A stretch of 18,320 bases of DNA, from contig CAJJOX010000020.1 of assembly GCA_905193485.1 (NCBI GenBank), positions 1 through 18,320 of the forward strand, given 5' to 3'. The translations under genes were made by a program, and so were the position numbers. The notes beneath the pieces were generated by a model, which made no database searches, was not told where the DNA came from, and saw only the letters and a list, made by a program, of their open reading frames with translations. The stretch comes from an uncultured Porphyromonadaceae bacterium (GTDB lineage Bacteria; Bacteroidota; Bacteroidia; Bacteroidales; Muribaculaceae). Shown here one piece after another: positions 8,140-15,173 of the stretch (position 1 is the first letter of the stretch; every line of letters starts with the position of its first letter).

Positions 8140-8168
8140 AGGAATAGTTAATATGTGTAACCGTTCCT
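8140..8168 (+). promoter_or_regulatory. Interrupted inverted repeat between sigma and anti-sigma genes
   Basis: AGGAA (8140-8144) and GTTA (8147-8150) are mirrored by TAAC (8158-8161) and TTCCT (8164-8168) around a 7-base centre. As RNA this is an 11-position stem with one U-G pair and one A-C mismatch. It ends 15 bases before the GTG start of the anti-sigma gene, so it may affect its translation or be a binding site. No T run follows, so it is not a standard terminator. Confidence 0.35.
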
Positions 8169-8183
8169 AAAGAAAGCTCAACA

Positions 8184-9179
8184 GTGAAAAATCCGATCCG
8201 CGAAGTCATCGACCGCTACACAAGCCACGATTACCCCGATGAAGTCAACCGTGATTTCAGGTCGTGGCTCACCGACGACACCCACATTGAAGAAAAAGAG
8301 CGGGAACTGTCGCGTATCTGGGAATCGTCCGACGACAATCCGTCCGACACGTTTGAGCATTCACTGCAAAAAATGCGTTCGCTCACCGGCATCGTCGATC
8401 GGGAAAAATTGCGACGGATGCACAAGCGCCTCATCGCTTGGCGGATGGCCACGGCAGCTGTCGTTGCAGGAGTGATATCGCTCCTCACGTTCATGCCGCT
8501 GGAAAAGGCTTACACTCCGCAGGCCGATATCCTGCAGGCCTACGTCCCGAAAGCCGACACCCACAAAGTCACGCTACCCGACGGAACCATAGCGCTGATC
8601 AACGCCAACTCGACCCTGCTGTATCCGGAAAAATTCTCCGGTTCGGAGCGCTGTGTGTTTCTTATAGGCGAAGCCGCATTCAAGGTCCGGCACGATCCGG
8701 AGCATCCATTCGTCGTCAAATCATCCGATATGCAGATCACCGCTCTCGGCACGGAATTCAATATCGCGGCATATCCCGACGAAGAGGAGATCATCGCCAC
8801 ACTTATCAACGGCAAAGTCAGAATCGACTTCAACGACCTCACCAGATCTGAAATCCTCACCCCGAGCCGCCAACTGGTCTACAACCGCTCAACGCGCAAG
8901 GCCTCGACCCGCGAGGCCGACATCCGAGATGTCACCGCATGGCAACGTGGCGAAACCGTGCTGAGGGGAATGACTGCCGACGAGATCTTCACACGGCTCG
9001 CACGAAAATATCCATACACATTCATCTATAGTCCGCACAGCTTTAAATCCGACCACTACACGCTCACTTTCGGCGCCGACGCCTCGTTTGAGGAAGTTAT
9101 GGACATCACGTCGAAAGTGATAGGCGACATCCGGTTCCGCATCGAAGACGATCTATGCTATATCGATCCGATCCGATAA
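8184..9179 (+). CDS. FecR-type anti-sigma factor
   Basis: A 331-residue inner-membrane regulator. The N-terminal cytoplasmic part (about 1-84) would bind the sigma factor. One membrane helix follows at about 87-105 (MATAAVVAGVISLLTF). The periplasmic FecR domain (about 122-215) has the typical VTLPDGTIALINANSTLLYP and TALGTEFNIAAYPDE segments. A DUF4974 domain ends the protein (about 255-331). In this family the periplasmic part contacts the STN domain of a TonB-dependent receptor. The start is GTG at 8184, with no in-frame ATG nearby that keeps the N-terminal domain. The protein appears intact, while the receptor gene behind it is broken, so the pair is probably an orphan or serves a receptor elsewhere. 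Confidence 0.92.
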   Translation: MKNPIREVIDRYTSHDYPDEVNRDFRSWLTDDTHIEEKERELSRIWESSDDNPSDTFEHSLQKMRSLTGIVDREKLRRMHKRLIAWRMATAAVVAGVISLLTFMPLEKAYTPQADILQAYVPKADTHKVTLPDGTIALINANSTLLYPEKFSGSERCVFLIGEAAFKVRHDPEHPFVVKSSDMQITALGTEFNIAAYPDEEEIIATLINGKVRIDFNDLTRSEILTPSRQLVYNRSTRKASTREADIRDVTAWQRGETVLRGMTADEIFTRLARKYPYTFIYSPHSFKSDHYTLTFGADASFEEVMDITSKVIGDIRFRIEDDLCYIDPIR

Positions 9180-9382
9180 GGCTCGCTCCCATTCCCGACA
9201 TCACGTTTTACCTGACTTAAATTATATCTCACCATGAAATCTCTTGCCCCAGCCTATGGAATAAAAATATCCGGAAGAAGCTGAACCCTTCCTCCGGATG
9301 TGAAATCAATCTTAACACCGGCGTCAGATACATCCTGACGTGTCAAATCCTAAAATCCAACTAATAAACCAACATTAAGACG
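9180..9382 (+). other. Structured leader between anti-sigma and receptor genes
   Basis: No convincing gene is seen here. There are two hairpins with 7-nt loops: ATCCGGA...TCCGGAT at 9269-9299 (7 bp, one mismatch, then 4 bp GAAG/CTTC) and CGTCAG...CTGACG at 9322-9340. Neither is followed by a T run. No TAnnTTTG box is visible, which fits a promoter read by an alternative sigma factor, although I cannot point to its -35/-10. A 16-residue ORF at 9234-9284 is probably chance. Confidence 0.4.
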
Positions 9383-9665
9383 ATGCAGCAAATTTATGAA
9401 TATTTAGTCAATAAGCCATCATTACACAGGGCTTTTATTGATTTTGTGCTGTCTGGTCATTTCACTCTCGGCGGTGGCGCAATCGGGTGCCCCCGGCGTT
9501 ACGATCCATAAAAAGAACATCACGGTGATCGAAGCGCTGAAAGAAGTGGAGCGGCAGACAAAGCTCTCGGTAGGCTACAACGAGTCGAAGCTACAAAATA
9601 TGCCTTCGATCGATCTGGCTTTGGAAAAAGCCTCTCTGGAGAGTTCGCTCTCGGAAATACTTTAG
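9383..9665 (+). pseudogene. SusC-like TonB-dependent receptor, N-terminal fragment broken by IS
   Basis: The fragment encodes a hydrophobic signal sequence (LLLILCCLVISLSAVAQ) followed by an STN (secretin/TonB N-terminal) domain, with 'VTIHKKNITVIEALKEV' and 'LSVGYNESKLQ' typical of SusC-family receptors that carry a signalling domain. A full receptor has about 1000 residues; here the frame ends at 9663-9665, exactly at the IS left end. The 5' end is also damaged. The STN frame has no ATG: an in-frame TAG lies at 9405-9407, and the first possible start is TTG 9438, which would lack a charged n-region. The ATG at 9383 is in another frame, and removing a single base near 9407 would join it to the signal sequence (MQQIYEYL then SISHHYTG). 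Probably non-functional. Confidence 0.75.
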
Positions 9666-9716
9666 TAGATGACAAAATTTAAATTTATGTTGTTAAACAT
9701 CTGATTTTTAAGTGAT

Positions 9717-9777
9717 TATATTTGCAAAAGTCCCTGAAAATTAGTAATTTAAAGGAAAAGTTTGCCGACTTTTCTCC
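9717..9777 (+). promoter_or_regulatory. Transposase promoter -7 box and start-blocking hairpin
   Basis: TATATTTG at 9717-9724 fits the -7 consensus, but no good -33 box is seen at the right distance. Downstream, GAAAAGT (9755-9761) pairs with ACTTTTC (9768-9774) around a 6-nt loop, and the stem ends 3 bases before the ATG. Such a stem could cover the ribosome entry site and keep transposase translation low. Confidence 0.45.
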
Positions 9778-10881
9778 ATGAAAACTACTAATTCCAAGGA
9801 CTTGGTCAAAGTTAACCAAATCCTCCCTATTATGCAAGAGCATTTTGGACAAAGTATGAATCTGGCACGCATAAAACTTATGGCGCTGCTGCTCCACGCA
9901 CTCTGTGTGGTGCAGACTGTCAGCCTCCACAAACTTGCTGATGCGATGCCTACGGCTGTCGACAGGGATTCCAACCTCAGACGGCTTCAAAGATTCTTCG
10001 CCAAGTATGTTCTTGACCTCGACATTATCGCCCGCATGATTTTCTCGCTGCTTCCGGTCAAGACAGGACTCGTGTTGAGCATGGACCGTACCAATTGGAA
10101 GTTCGGGGAATTCAACATCAACATACTGATGCTTGGTGTGACATACAAGGGGATTGCCTTCCCGTTGATTTTCAGCCTTCTCCCTAAACGTGGCAATTCC
10201 AACTGGGAGGAGCGCAAGAAAATCATGGAGCGGTTCATCCGCCTTTTCGGATCGGACTGTATCGATTGCCTGGTGGCCGACAGGGAGTTCATCGGAAAAG
10301 AATGGATAGGATGGCTGAACAGCCGTCACATACGGTATTACATACGTATCCGGCAGAACTTCTGGATTGTCAAGCCTTCCACCGGTGAGCGGATACGTGC
10401 ATGGTGGCTCTTCAATGACCTCAGGGTCGGGCAGGAGAAATTCTACTATAAGCTCTTTCTTCACAAGGGTGAATATGTCTATCTTGCCGGAAGCCGGATA
10501 AAAAACTCCGACGGGGTCCCGGAACTGCAGATTCTTATATGCTTCAACCATCCTGAAGACGCTGGCATGACCTATAAGAAACGCTGGCAGATCGAGACGG
10601 CATTCAAGGCCATGAAATCTTCCGGCTTCAACATCGAGGACACCCACATGCGTGACATGGAGCGCATCGCAAGACTTGTTGCGATGGTATGCGTTGCTCT
10701 TGTATGGGCGTATCTCGTTGGTGAACATAAAGATATAAATATTAAACCGATAAGAATCCTGAAACATGGAAGAAAGGCAAAGTCGCTGGTCAAGTATGGC
10801 TTGGAAGAGATCGCAACAATACTTTTGCGTCCGACTTATACCCCTAAATTCGATGTTTTCAAATTTTTGTCATGTACTTAA
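9778..10881 (+). CDS. IS4-family DDE transposase
   Basis: A 367-residue transposase. The DDE triad is visible: Asp103 (SMDRTNW), Asp168 (LVADREF) and Glu273 in the IS4-family YREK signature Y266-(2)-R269-(3)-E273-(6)-K280 (YKKRWQIETAFKAMK). The length is usual for the family and no frameshift is seen, so it is probably active or recently so. The TAA stop at 10879-10881 falls at the right inverted repeat, meaning the last codons double as the transposon end. A long open frame on the opposite strand (9685-10767) is a codon-usage shadow. The gene sits between a broken receptor gene and the Bat operon and has no functional link to either. Confidence 0.92.
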   Translation: MKTTNSKDLVKVNQILPIMQEHFGQSMNLARIKLMALLLHALCVVQTVSLHKLADAMPTAVDRDSNLRRLQRFFAKYVLDLDIIARMIFSLLPVKTGLVLSMDRTNWKFGEFNINILMLGVTYKGIAFPLIFSLLPKRGNSNWEERKKIMERFIRLFGSDCIDCLVADREFIGKEWIGWLNSRHIRYYIRIRQNFWIVKPSTGERIRAWWLFNDLRVGQEKFYYKLFLHKGEYVYLAGSRIKNSDGVPELQILICFNHPEDAGMTYKKRWQIETAFKAMKSSGFNIEDTHMRDMERIARLVAMVCVALVWAYLVGEHKDINIKPIRILKHGRKAKSLVKYGLEEIATILLRPTYTPKFDVFKFLSCT

Positions 10882-11100
10882 AAAAAACGGAACAACACTC
10901 TTTTGATGACATCCCGAAGTTAGCGAGATTTAAAATTGCTTAATGTTTATTCATGGCAACGTATAATAGTTAATTTTAACATCCAATTTTACAATTTACT
11001 TGTTGACAATATCTAATTTTGTATAACTGTTTATGCACGGCCTACATAGCCGGCATATTCTGTATTACGATGATAGTCAATTGAATTAAACCGAAAAAAC
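10882..11100 (+). promoter_or_regulatory. A/T-rich region between IS and Bat operon with candidate promoter
   Basis: This stretch has no gene. TAATTTTG at 11014-11021 matches the -7 box and would start the Bat-operon transcript near 11027, about 75 nt before the moxR start. The -33 box is not convincing. A small CGGC/GCCG hairpin (11038-11052) lies in the leader. The first 40 bases, next to the IS, show no similarity to the interrupted receptor and may be what is left of another gene. Confidence 0.5.
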
Positions 11101-12096
11101 ATGAATATGTCTGTTAACATCAACGAATTAAACGAGCTCGTTGCAAGCAACCATAATTTTGCCGAGATGATTGTACGCGGCATGGATCAGCGAATAGTCG
11201 GACAAAAACACCTTGTCGATTCACTTTTGGTGGCTTTGCTCGCCAACGGTCACGTGCTTCTTGAAGGTGTCCCCGGCTTGGCAAAAACATTAGCCATCAA
11301 AACACTTGCACAACTTATCGATGCAAAATACAGCCGAATCCAGTTCACTCCCGACCTGCTCCCCGCCGACGTTACCGGTACTATGGTGTATAGTGTACAA
11401 AAAGAGCAATTCCAAATTAAACGAGGCCCTATTTTCGCCAACTTTATTCTGGCGGATGAAATCAACCGCGCTCCTGCCAAGGTGCAGAGTGCGCTTCTTG
11501 AGGCAATGCAGGAACGCCAAGTGACCATCGGTGACAATACATTCCGTCTTGATTCGCCATTCCTTGTCATGGCTACACAAAACCCCATCGAACAGGAAGG
11601 TACATATCCTCTCCCGGAAGCACAGGTTGACCGTTTCCTTCTTAAGGTAATTATCGGTTACCCGACCCGAAATGAAGAAAGAGAAATTGTGCGCCAGAAT
11701 ATCAATCCGGAACAGAAAGCCGTCACGCCTATTCTCCGTCCTGAAGCAGTGACTGAAGCACAGAAAATCGTCGAGCAGATCTATCTTGATGAAAAAATCG
11801 AACGATATATTGTCGACATTGTGTTTGCCACCCGTTTCCCTTCGGAATACAATCTTCCCGATCTTCAAAGCATTATTTCGTTCGGTGCATCTCCGCGTGC
11901 CTCCATCGGTCTGGCCCGTGCGGCCCGTGCCTATGCATTCCTCCGCAATCGCGGATATGTTATTCCTGAAGATGTCCGCGCAGTGTGCCATGATGTGCTT
12001 CGTCACCGTATCGGTCTTAGCTATGAGGCAGAAGCCAATAACATCTCAGCTGACGAAGTCGTTTCAGACATTCTTAATAAAGTGGAAGTCCCCTGA
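11101..12096 (+). CDS. MoxR-family AAA+ ATPase of the Bat operon
   Basis: A 331-residue AAA+ ATPase of the MoxR family. Walker A is GVPGLAKT (56-63), Walker B is ILADE (116-120), and the sensor-1 segment is ATQNPIEQEGTYPLPEAQVD (about 157-176), a family hallmark. MoxR ATPases act as chaperone-like remodelers, often with von Willebrand (VWA) domain proteins encoded alongside; here a DUF58 protein and two VWA membrane proteins follow, the order known from the Bacteroides Bat operon. It has no signal peptide and acts in the cytoplasm. The ATG at 11101 is preceded by an A-rich stretch (CCGAAAAAAC). It is the first gene of the operon, and an 81-base structured gap separates it from the next. Confidence 0.93.
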   Translation: MNMSVNINELNELVASNHNFAEMIVRGMDQRIVGQKHLVDSLLVALLANGHVLLEGVPGLAKTLAIKTLAQLIDAKYSRIQFTPDLLPADVTGTMVYSVQKEQFQIKRGPIFANFILADEINRAPAKVQSALLEAMQERQVTIGDNTFRLDSPFLVMATQNPIEQEGTYPLPEAQVDRFLLKVIIGYPTRNEEREIVRQNINPEQKAVTPILRPEAVTEAQKIVEQIYLDEKIERYIVDIVFATRFPSEYNLPDLQSIISFGASPRASIGLARAARAYAFLRNRGYVIPEDVRAVCHDVLRHRIGLSYEAEANNISADEVVSDILNKVEVP

Positions 12097-12147
12097 TGAC
12101 TGTCGTTGATAATTTATCATATCAACAGATAACGGTCGGCAGTCATC
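12095..12147 (+). promoter_or_regulatory. Nested stem-loops between moxR and the DUF58 gene
   Basis: GATGACTG (12095-12102, overlapping the moxR stop codon) pairs with CAGTCATC (12140-12147). Inside, GTTGAT (12105-12110) pairs with ATCAAC (12121-12126). There is no T run behind the outer arm, so this is unlikely to be a terminator. It may be an mRNA processing or stability element that sets the ratio of MoxR to the downstream proteins. Confidence 0.4.
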
Positions 12148-12177
12148 ATCGTATGTTACATCAATTCTAAAAGCGTC

Positions 12178-13053
12178 ATGGATTCTACCGAACTTCTGAA
12201 AAAAGTCAGAAAGATTGAAATCAAAACCCGCGGATTGTCACAAAATATCTTTGCGGGAGAATATCACACGGCTTTCAAAGGACGTGGCATGATGTTTTCT
12301 GAGGTAAGAGAATATCAATATGGCGACGACATCCGCGATATTGACTGGAACGTGACAGCACGACAGAATCATCCATATGTAAAGGTCTACGAAGAGGAAC
12401 GTGAGCTCACTGTCATGCTCCTCGTCGATGTGTCCCGAAGCCGATTGTTTGGAGCCGTAGGCGAAGAAAAGCGGGAGATTATTGCTGAAATTGCTGCGAC
12501 ACTCGCTTTTTCTGCCATACAAAACAATGACAAAATCGGAATGATTTTTTTCTCCGACAAGATTGAGAAATTTATTCCTCCGAAAAAAGGCCGGAAACAT
12601 ATCCTCTTTATAATCAGCCAGCTCCTCACGTTTCAACCGTCAAGCAACGGCACAGACATAGCACAGGTGCTCCGTTTTTTCACCGATGCATTAAAAAAAC
12701 GAACCACAACATTCCTGATCTCAGACTTCATCGACGATCACGACTATTCCAAGGCCATATCGGTGGCGTCTGGGAAACATGATGTGATCGGCATTCAGGT
12801 TTATGACAAACGCGACTCGCAAATGCCCGACGTCGGACTAATTCGCGTTGCCGATCTTGAAACAGGATATGAGCAATGGGTTAATACATCATCTTCTTCC
12901 GTGAGAAAATCCTACAACAGATGGTGGTATGAACGGCAACAAAAGATTGTGGAAATGATGTTAAAAAATCACATTGATTTCACATCCATAGCTACTGATG
13001 AAGACTACGTCAAAGCATTAATGTCATTATTTAAAAATAGAGGTGTAAAATGA
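12178..13053 (+). CDS. DUF58 (VWA-like) protein of the Bat operon
   Basis: A 291-residue cytoplasmic protein with the DUF58 signature: GRGMMFSEVREYQYGDDIRD running into IDW (about 37-57), then TAR and YVKVYEEERE. A VWA-like fold carries a metal-site motif D84-V-S86-R-S88 (LLVDVSRSR). DUF58 proteins are the usual partners of MoxR ATPases. It has no membrane segment. Its TGA stop (13051-13053) overlaps the next ATG by 4 bases (ATGA), implying translational coupling. In the Bacteroides aerotolerance operon the gene in this position has the same family, so the role is probably in the envelope or oxidative stress complex, by context. Confidence 0.9.
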   Translation: MDSTELLKKVRKIEIKTRGLSQNIFAGEYHTAFKGRGMMFSEVREYQYGDDIRDIDWNVTARQNHPYVKVYEEERELTVMLLVDVSRSRLFGAVGEEKREIIAEIAATLAFSAIQNNDKIGMIFFSDKIEKFIPPKKGRKHILFIISQLLTFQPSSNGTDIAQVLRFFTDALKKRTTTFLISDFIDDHDYSKAISVASGKHDVIGIQVYDKRDSQMPDVGLIRVADLETGYEQWVNTSSSSVRKSYNRWWYERQQKIVEMMLKNHIDFTSIATDEDYVKALMSLFKNRGVK

Positions 13054-14153
13054 TGCCAATTAATAAAATATTAATTAAAGCTACTTTTTCGGCAATAACT
13101 ATGGCAGGACTCCCGGCCATGGCGAATCCAACCGACTACCACGCATCGGCATCTCTTGACAGCACGACTCTGGTCATGGGTGGAAAGACGACACTGACGA
13201 TTGATTTTTCCGGCCCCATACAAGCCAATGCTTCCATTGATATCGGACATCCCGAAAATCCGGAACTCGAGATTACGCCATCCGAAGATAATAAGCCTAA
13301 ACTAACAGACCTTGGCAACGGACGGAAACAACTTCAAAAGCGATACACCGTACAAGTATTCGACTCGGGACTATACGTAATGCCTGAAATATATTGTATT
13401 TCAGGCACTGATACAATTATTCCCCAGTCACCGGCGTTGAAAGCGGAGCCGGTGGCGTTGGACTCCACCAATCTCGTCATTGAGAATGGCGAGATAACAG
13501 GCCTTGTTGTTCATGACTACACCGGTGTGTCGACAATGGATGATAAATTCTGGGATTTTATTCCGGATGTTGTACAGAAATACTGGCTATGGGCGCTTCT
13601 CGTAATTATTTTGGTGGGAATATTGGTTTTCTGTTATTTCAAATGGTTTCGCCATGGCAAGATGCCACTGCGTCCGCAGAAAAAACAAATACCACCCTAT
13701 GTCCTTGCCGTACGCCAGCTTGATGCCTTGCGGGAGAAAAAACTTTGGCAGAAAGGAGCTGACAAGGAATATTATACCCGACTTACCGATATCCTTCGCA
13801 TTTATCTTTTCGGCCGGTTCGGCATTAATGCCATGGAAATGACCTCCCAGCAGATACGTGATGCTGTGTCGCATTGCGAGATGATAGGCGAAGAATCGAA
13901 ACTCATCAATGATGTTTTGTCGGAAGCCGATTTTGTAAAGTTCGCAAAAGCCCGTCCGTCGGCAGATGTCAATGAACGCACATTTAATGAAGTGCGTCGG
14001 TTTGTTGAAATCACAAAACCGGTTGAGGAACCGGAAAAGAATGATAATAGCGACGACGAGTCCGCCAAAAATTTAAATGAATCAGACATATCTAAATCCA
14101 ATTCTTCGAAAGAAGATGAGTCAAAAAGGATATTAAATAAAGAACAGGAATGA
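13050..14153 (+). CDS. Membrane-anchored Bat-operon protein (DUF4381-like)
   Basis: A 367-residue protein with a likely N-terminal signal sequence (about 1-26, ending at AMA), a beta-rich periplasmic domain (about 27-170), one membrane helix (about 178-199, YWLWALLVIILVGILVFCYF), a helical cytoplasmic domain with LTDILRIYLFGRFGINAMEM (about 255-275), and a Ser/Asp/Glu/Lys-rich tail (about 325-367). This arrangement matches the small membrane protein found between the DUF58 and batA genes in Bat operons, and the cytoplasmic part resembles DUF4381. It is coupled to its neighbours by 4-base ATGA overlaps at both ends. Two ATGs (13050, 13053) are possible starts. A perfect 11-bp inverted repeat lies inside the gene at 13381-13407. 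The molecular function is unknown. Confidence 0.8.
   Translation: MMPINKILIKATFSAITMAGLPAMANPTDYHASASLDSTTLVMGGKTTLTIDFSGPIQANASIDIGHPENPELEITPSEDNKPKLTDLGNGRKQLQKRYTVQVFDSGLYVMPEIYCISGTDTIIPQSPALKAEPVALDSTNLVIENGEITGLVVHDYTGVSTMDDKFWDFIPDVVQKYWLWALLVIILVGILVFCYFKWFRHGKMPLRPQKKQIPPYVLAVRQLDALREKKLWQKGADKEYYTRLTDILRIYLFGRFGINAMEMTSQQIRDAVSHCEMIGEESKLINDVLSEADFVKFAKARPSADVNERTFNEVRRFVEITKPVEEPEKNDNSDDESAKNLNESDISKSNSSKEDESKRILNKEQE
13381..13407 (+). repeat. Perfect 11-bp inverted repeat inside a Bat-operon gene
   Basis: TGCCTGAAATA (13381-13391) and its exact reverse complement TATTTCAGGCA (13397-13407) are separated by 5 bases. The RNA would form a stable stem-loop in the coding region of the DUF4381-like gene. 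No T run follows, so it is not a terminator. It lies within codons for PEIYCISG. Confidence 0.6.
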
Positions 14154-15142
14154 ATCTACAATTTGCACATCCCGACTATCTGTGGTTTCTTCTGATTCTG
14201 CTTCCATGCGTAGGTTGGTATATCCATTCTTCGCGCAATCGTTATGCAGCGATGGGTATATCATCGACTGCGTCATTCAAAAACAGTCCCCGTACAATCA
14301 AACAATATCTGCTCCATTTCCTTTTCGCACTTCGGATGCTTGCTATTGCAGCGCTTATCATTGTGATAGCACGTCCACAGGAATCACAGCGAACGGTAGA
14401 AACGAAAGTTAGCGGAACAGATATCGTCATTTCCCTTGATGTATCGTCGAGCATGCTCGCCGGTGACTTTGATCCGAATCGGCTTGAAGCAGCAAAGAGA
14501 GTGGCGTCCGGCTTTATTTCCGGCAGGAAAAATGATAATATCGGGCTTGTGATTTTTGCAGGCGAATCTTTCACAGCCGTGCCTATGACCACAGATCACA
14601 CACAACTGATCAATTACCTCAATGAAGTGGATGTAGGCATACTTGAAGACAACACCGCTATCGGTGATGGCATCGCGACTGCGGTCAACCGGCTGAAAGA
14701 CAGTGACGCAAAGTCAAAAAGTATCATTCTGTTGACTGATGGTTCCCATAATGCCGGTCAACTGCCACCGATGGATGCCGCTGAAATCGCACAGCGCAAA
14801 GGCATCAAGATCTACACCATAGGTGTCGGCAAAAACGGAAACGCTCCTTTCCCGCAATATGATGCATTTGGAGGCGTGCATTACATCAATCTGCCGGTAG
14901 TAATTGACGAAAAAACTCTTGAACAGATCGCGCAGCTTACAGGGGGTAAATATTTCCGTGCCGTCAACGAGCACGTACTTGCCGATGTTTTCAATGAGAT
15001 TGACCGCCTCGAAAAGAGTGAAACGAGTGTGCAAAAAACAACTTTAGTTGAAGAAACGTATTTAATATGGTCAATTATCGCTTTGTGTCTTCTGGCATTC
15101 GAGCTTTTGTTCCGCTCGCTTGTCCTTCGCCACATACCATGA
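14150..15142 (+). CDS. batA: BatA, von Willebrand domain membrane protein
   Basis: A 330-residue membrane protein. The N-terminus (FAHPDYLWFLLILLPCVGWY) is the characteristic BatA/BatB opening and forms the first helix. A second helix lies at about 59-80, the VWA domain at about 90-290, and a final helix at about 307-327. The metal-ion-dependent site is complete: D97-V-S99-S-S101, a Thr in NTAIGDG and an Asp in LLTDGSHN. Bat proteins were named for Bacteroides aerotolerance and are thought to form an inner-membrane complex with BatB to BatE, helped by the MoxR ATPase. The start overlaps the preceding stop by 4 bases (ATGA), with GGA just upstream. batB follows after 31 bases. Confidence 0.92.
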   Translation: MNLQFAHPDYLWFLLILLPCVGWYIHSSRNRYAAMGISSTASFKNSPRTIKQYLLHFLFALRMLAIAALIIVIARPQESQRTVETKVSGTDIVISLDVSSSMLAGDFDPNRLEAAKRVASGFISGRKNDNIGLVIFAGESFTAVPMTTDHTQLINYLNEVDVGILEDNTAIGDGIATAVNRLKDSDAKSKSIILLTDGSHNAGQLPPMDAAEIAQRKGIKIYTIGVGKNGNAPFPQYDAFGGVHYINLPVVIDEKTLEQIAQLTGGKYFRAVNEHVLADVFNEIDRLEKSETSVQKTTLVEETYLIWSIIALCLLAFELLFRSLVLRHIP

Positions 15143-15173
15143 TCGACCTTAAGCAAGAAAAGAAAAGTCAACA

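Larger units (their letters stand above)
9664..10881 (+). mobile_element. IS4-family insertion sequence
   Basis: The element is about 1.2 kb with imperfect terminal inverted repeats: AGTAGATGACAAAATTT from 9664 inward, against AGTACATGACAAAAATTT reading inward from 10878 on the other strand (one mismatch and one extra A). It holds one transposase gene, whose stop codon lies at the right end. The bases outside the ends (ATACTTT on the left, TAAAAAAAA on the right) show no direct repeat, so no target-site duplication is visible, and the right flank is not the missing receptor sequence. This suggests a deletion next to the element or recombination between two copies. The exact ends are uncertain by a few bases. 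Confidence 0.8.

Noticed and set aside
9234..9284. 16-residue ORF in the leader before the receptor remnant
   Set aside because: It is too short, has no leader-peptide features such as repeated regulatory codons, and overlaps a hairpin arm by chance.
9685..10767. 360-residue minus-strand open frame opposite the transposase
   Set aside because: The plus strand has a complete DDE/YREK transposase; the reverse frame shows no family features.
9664..10881. Possibility that the IS and broken receptor form a novel regulatory system
   Set aside because: The transposase is an ordinary IS4-family enzyme and the receptor fragment ends at the repeat; simple disruption explains it.
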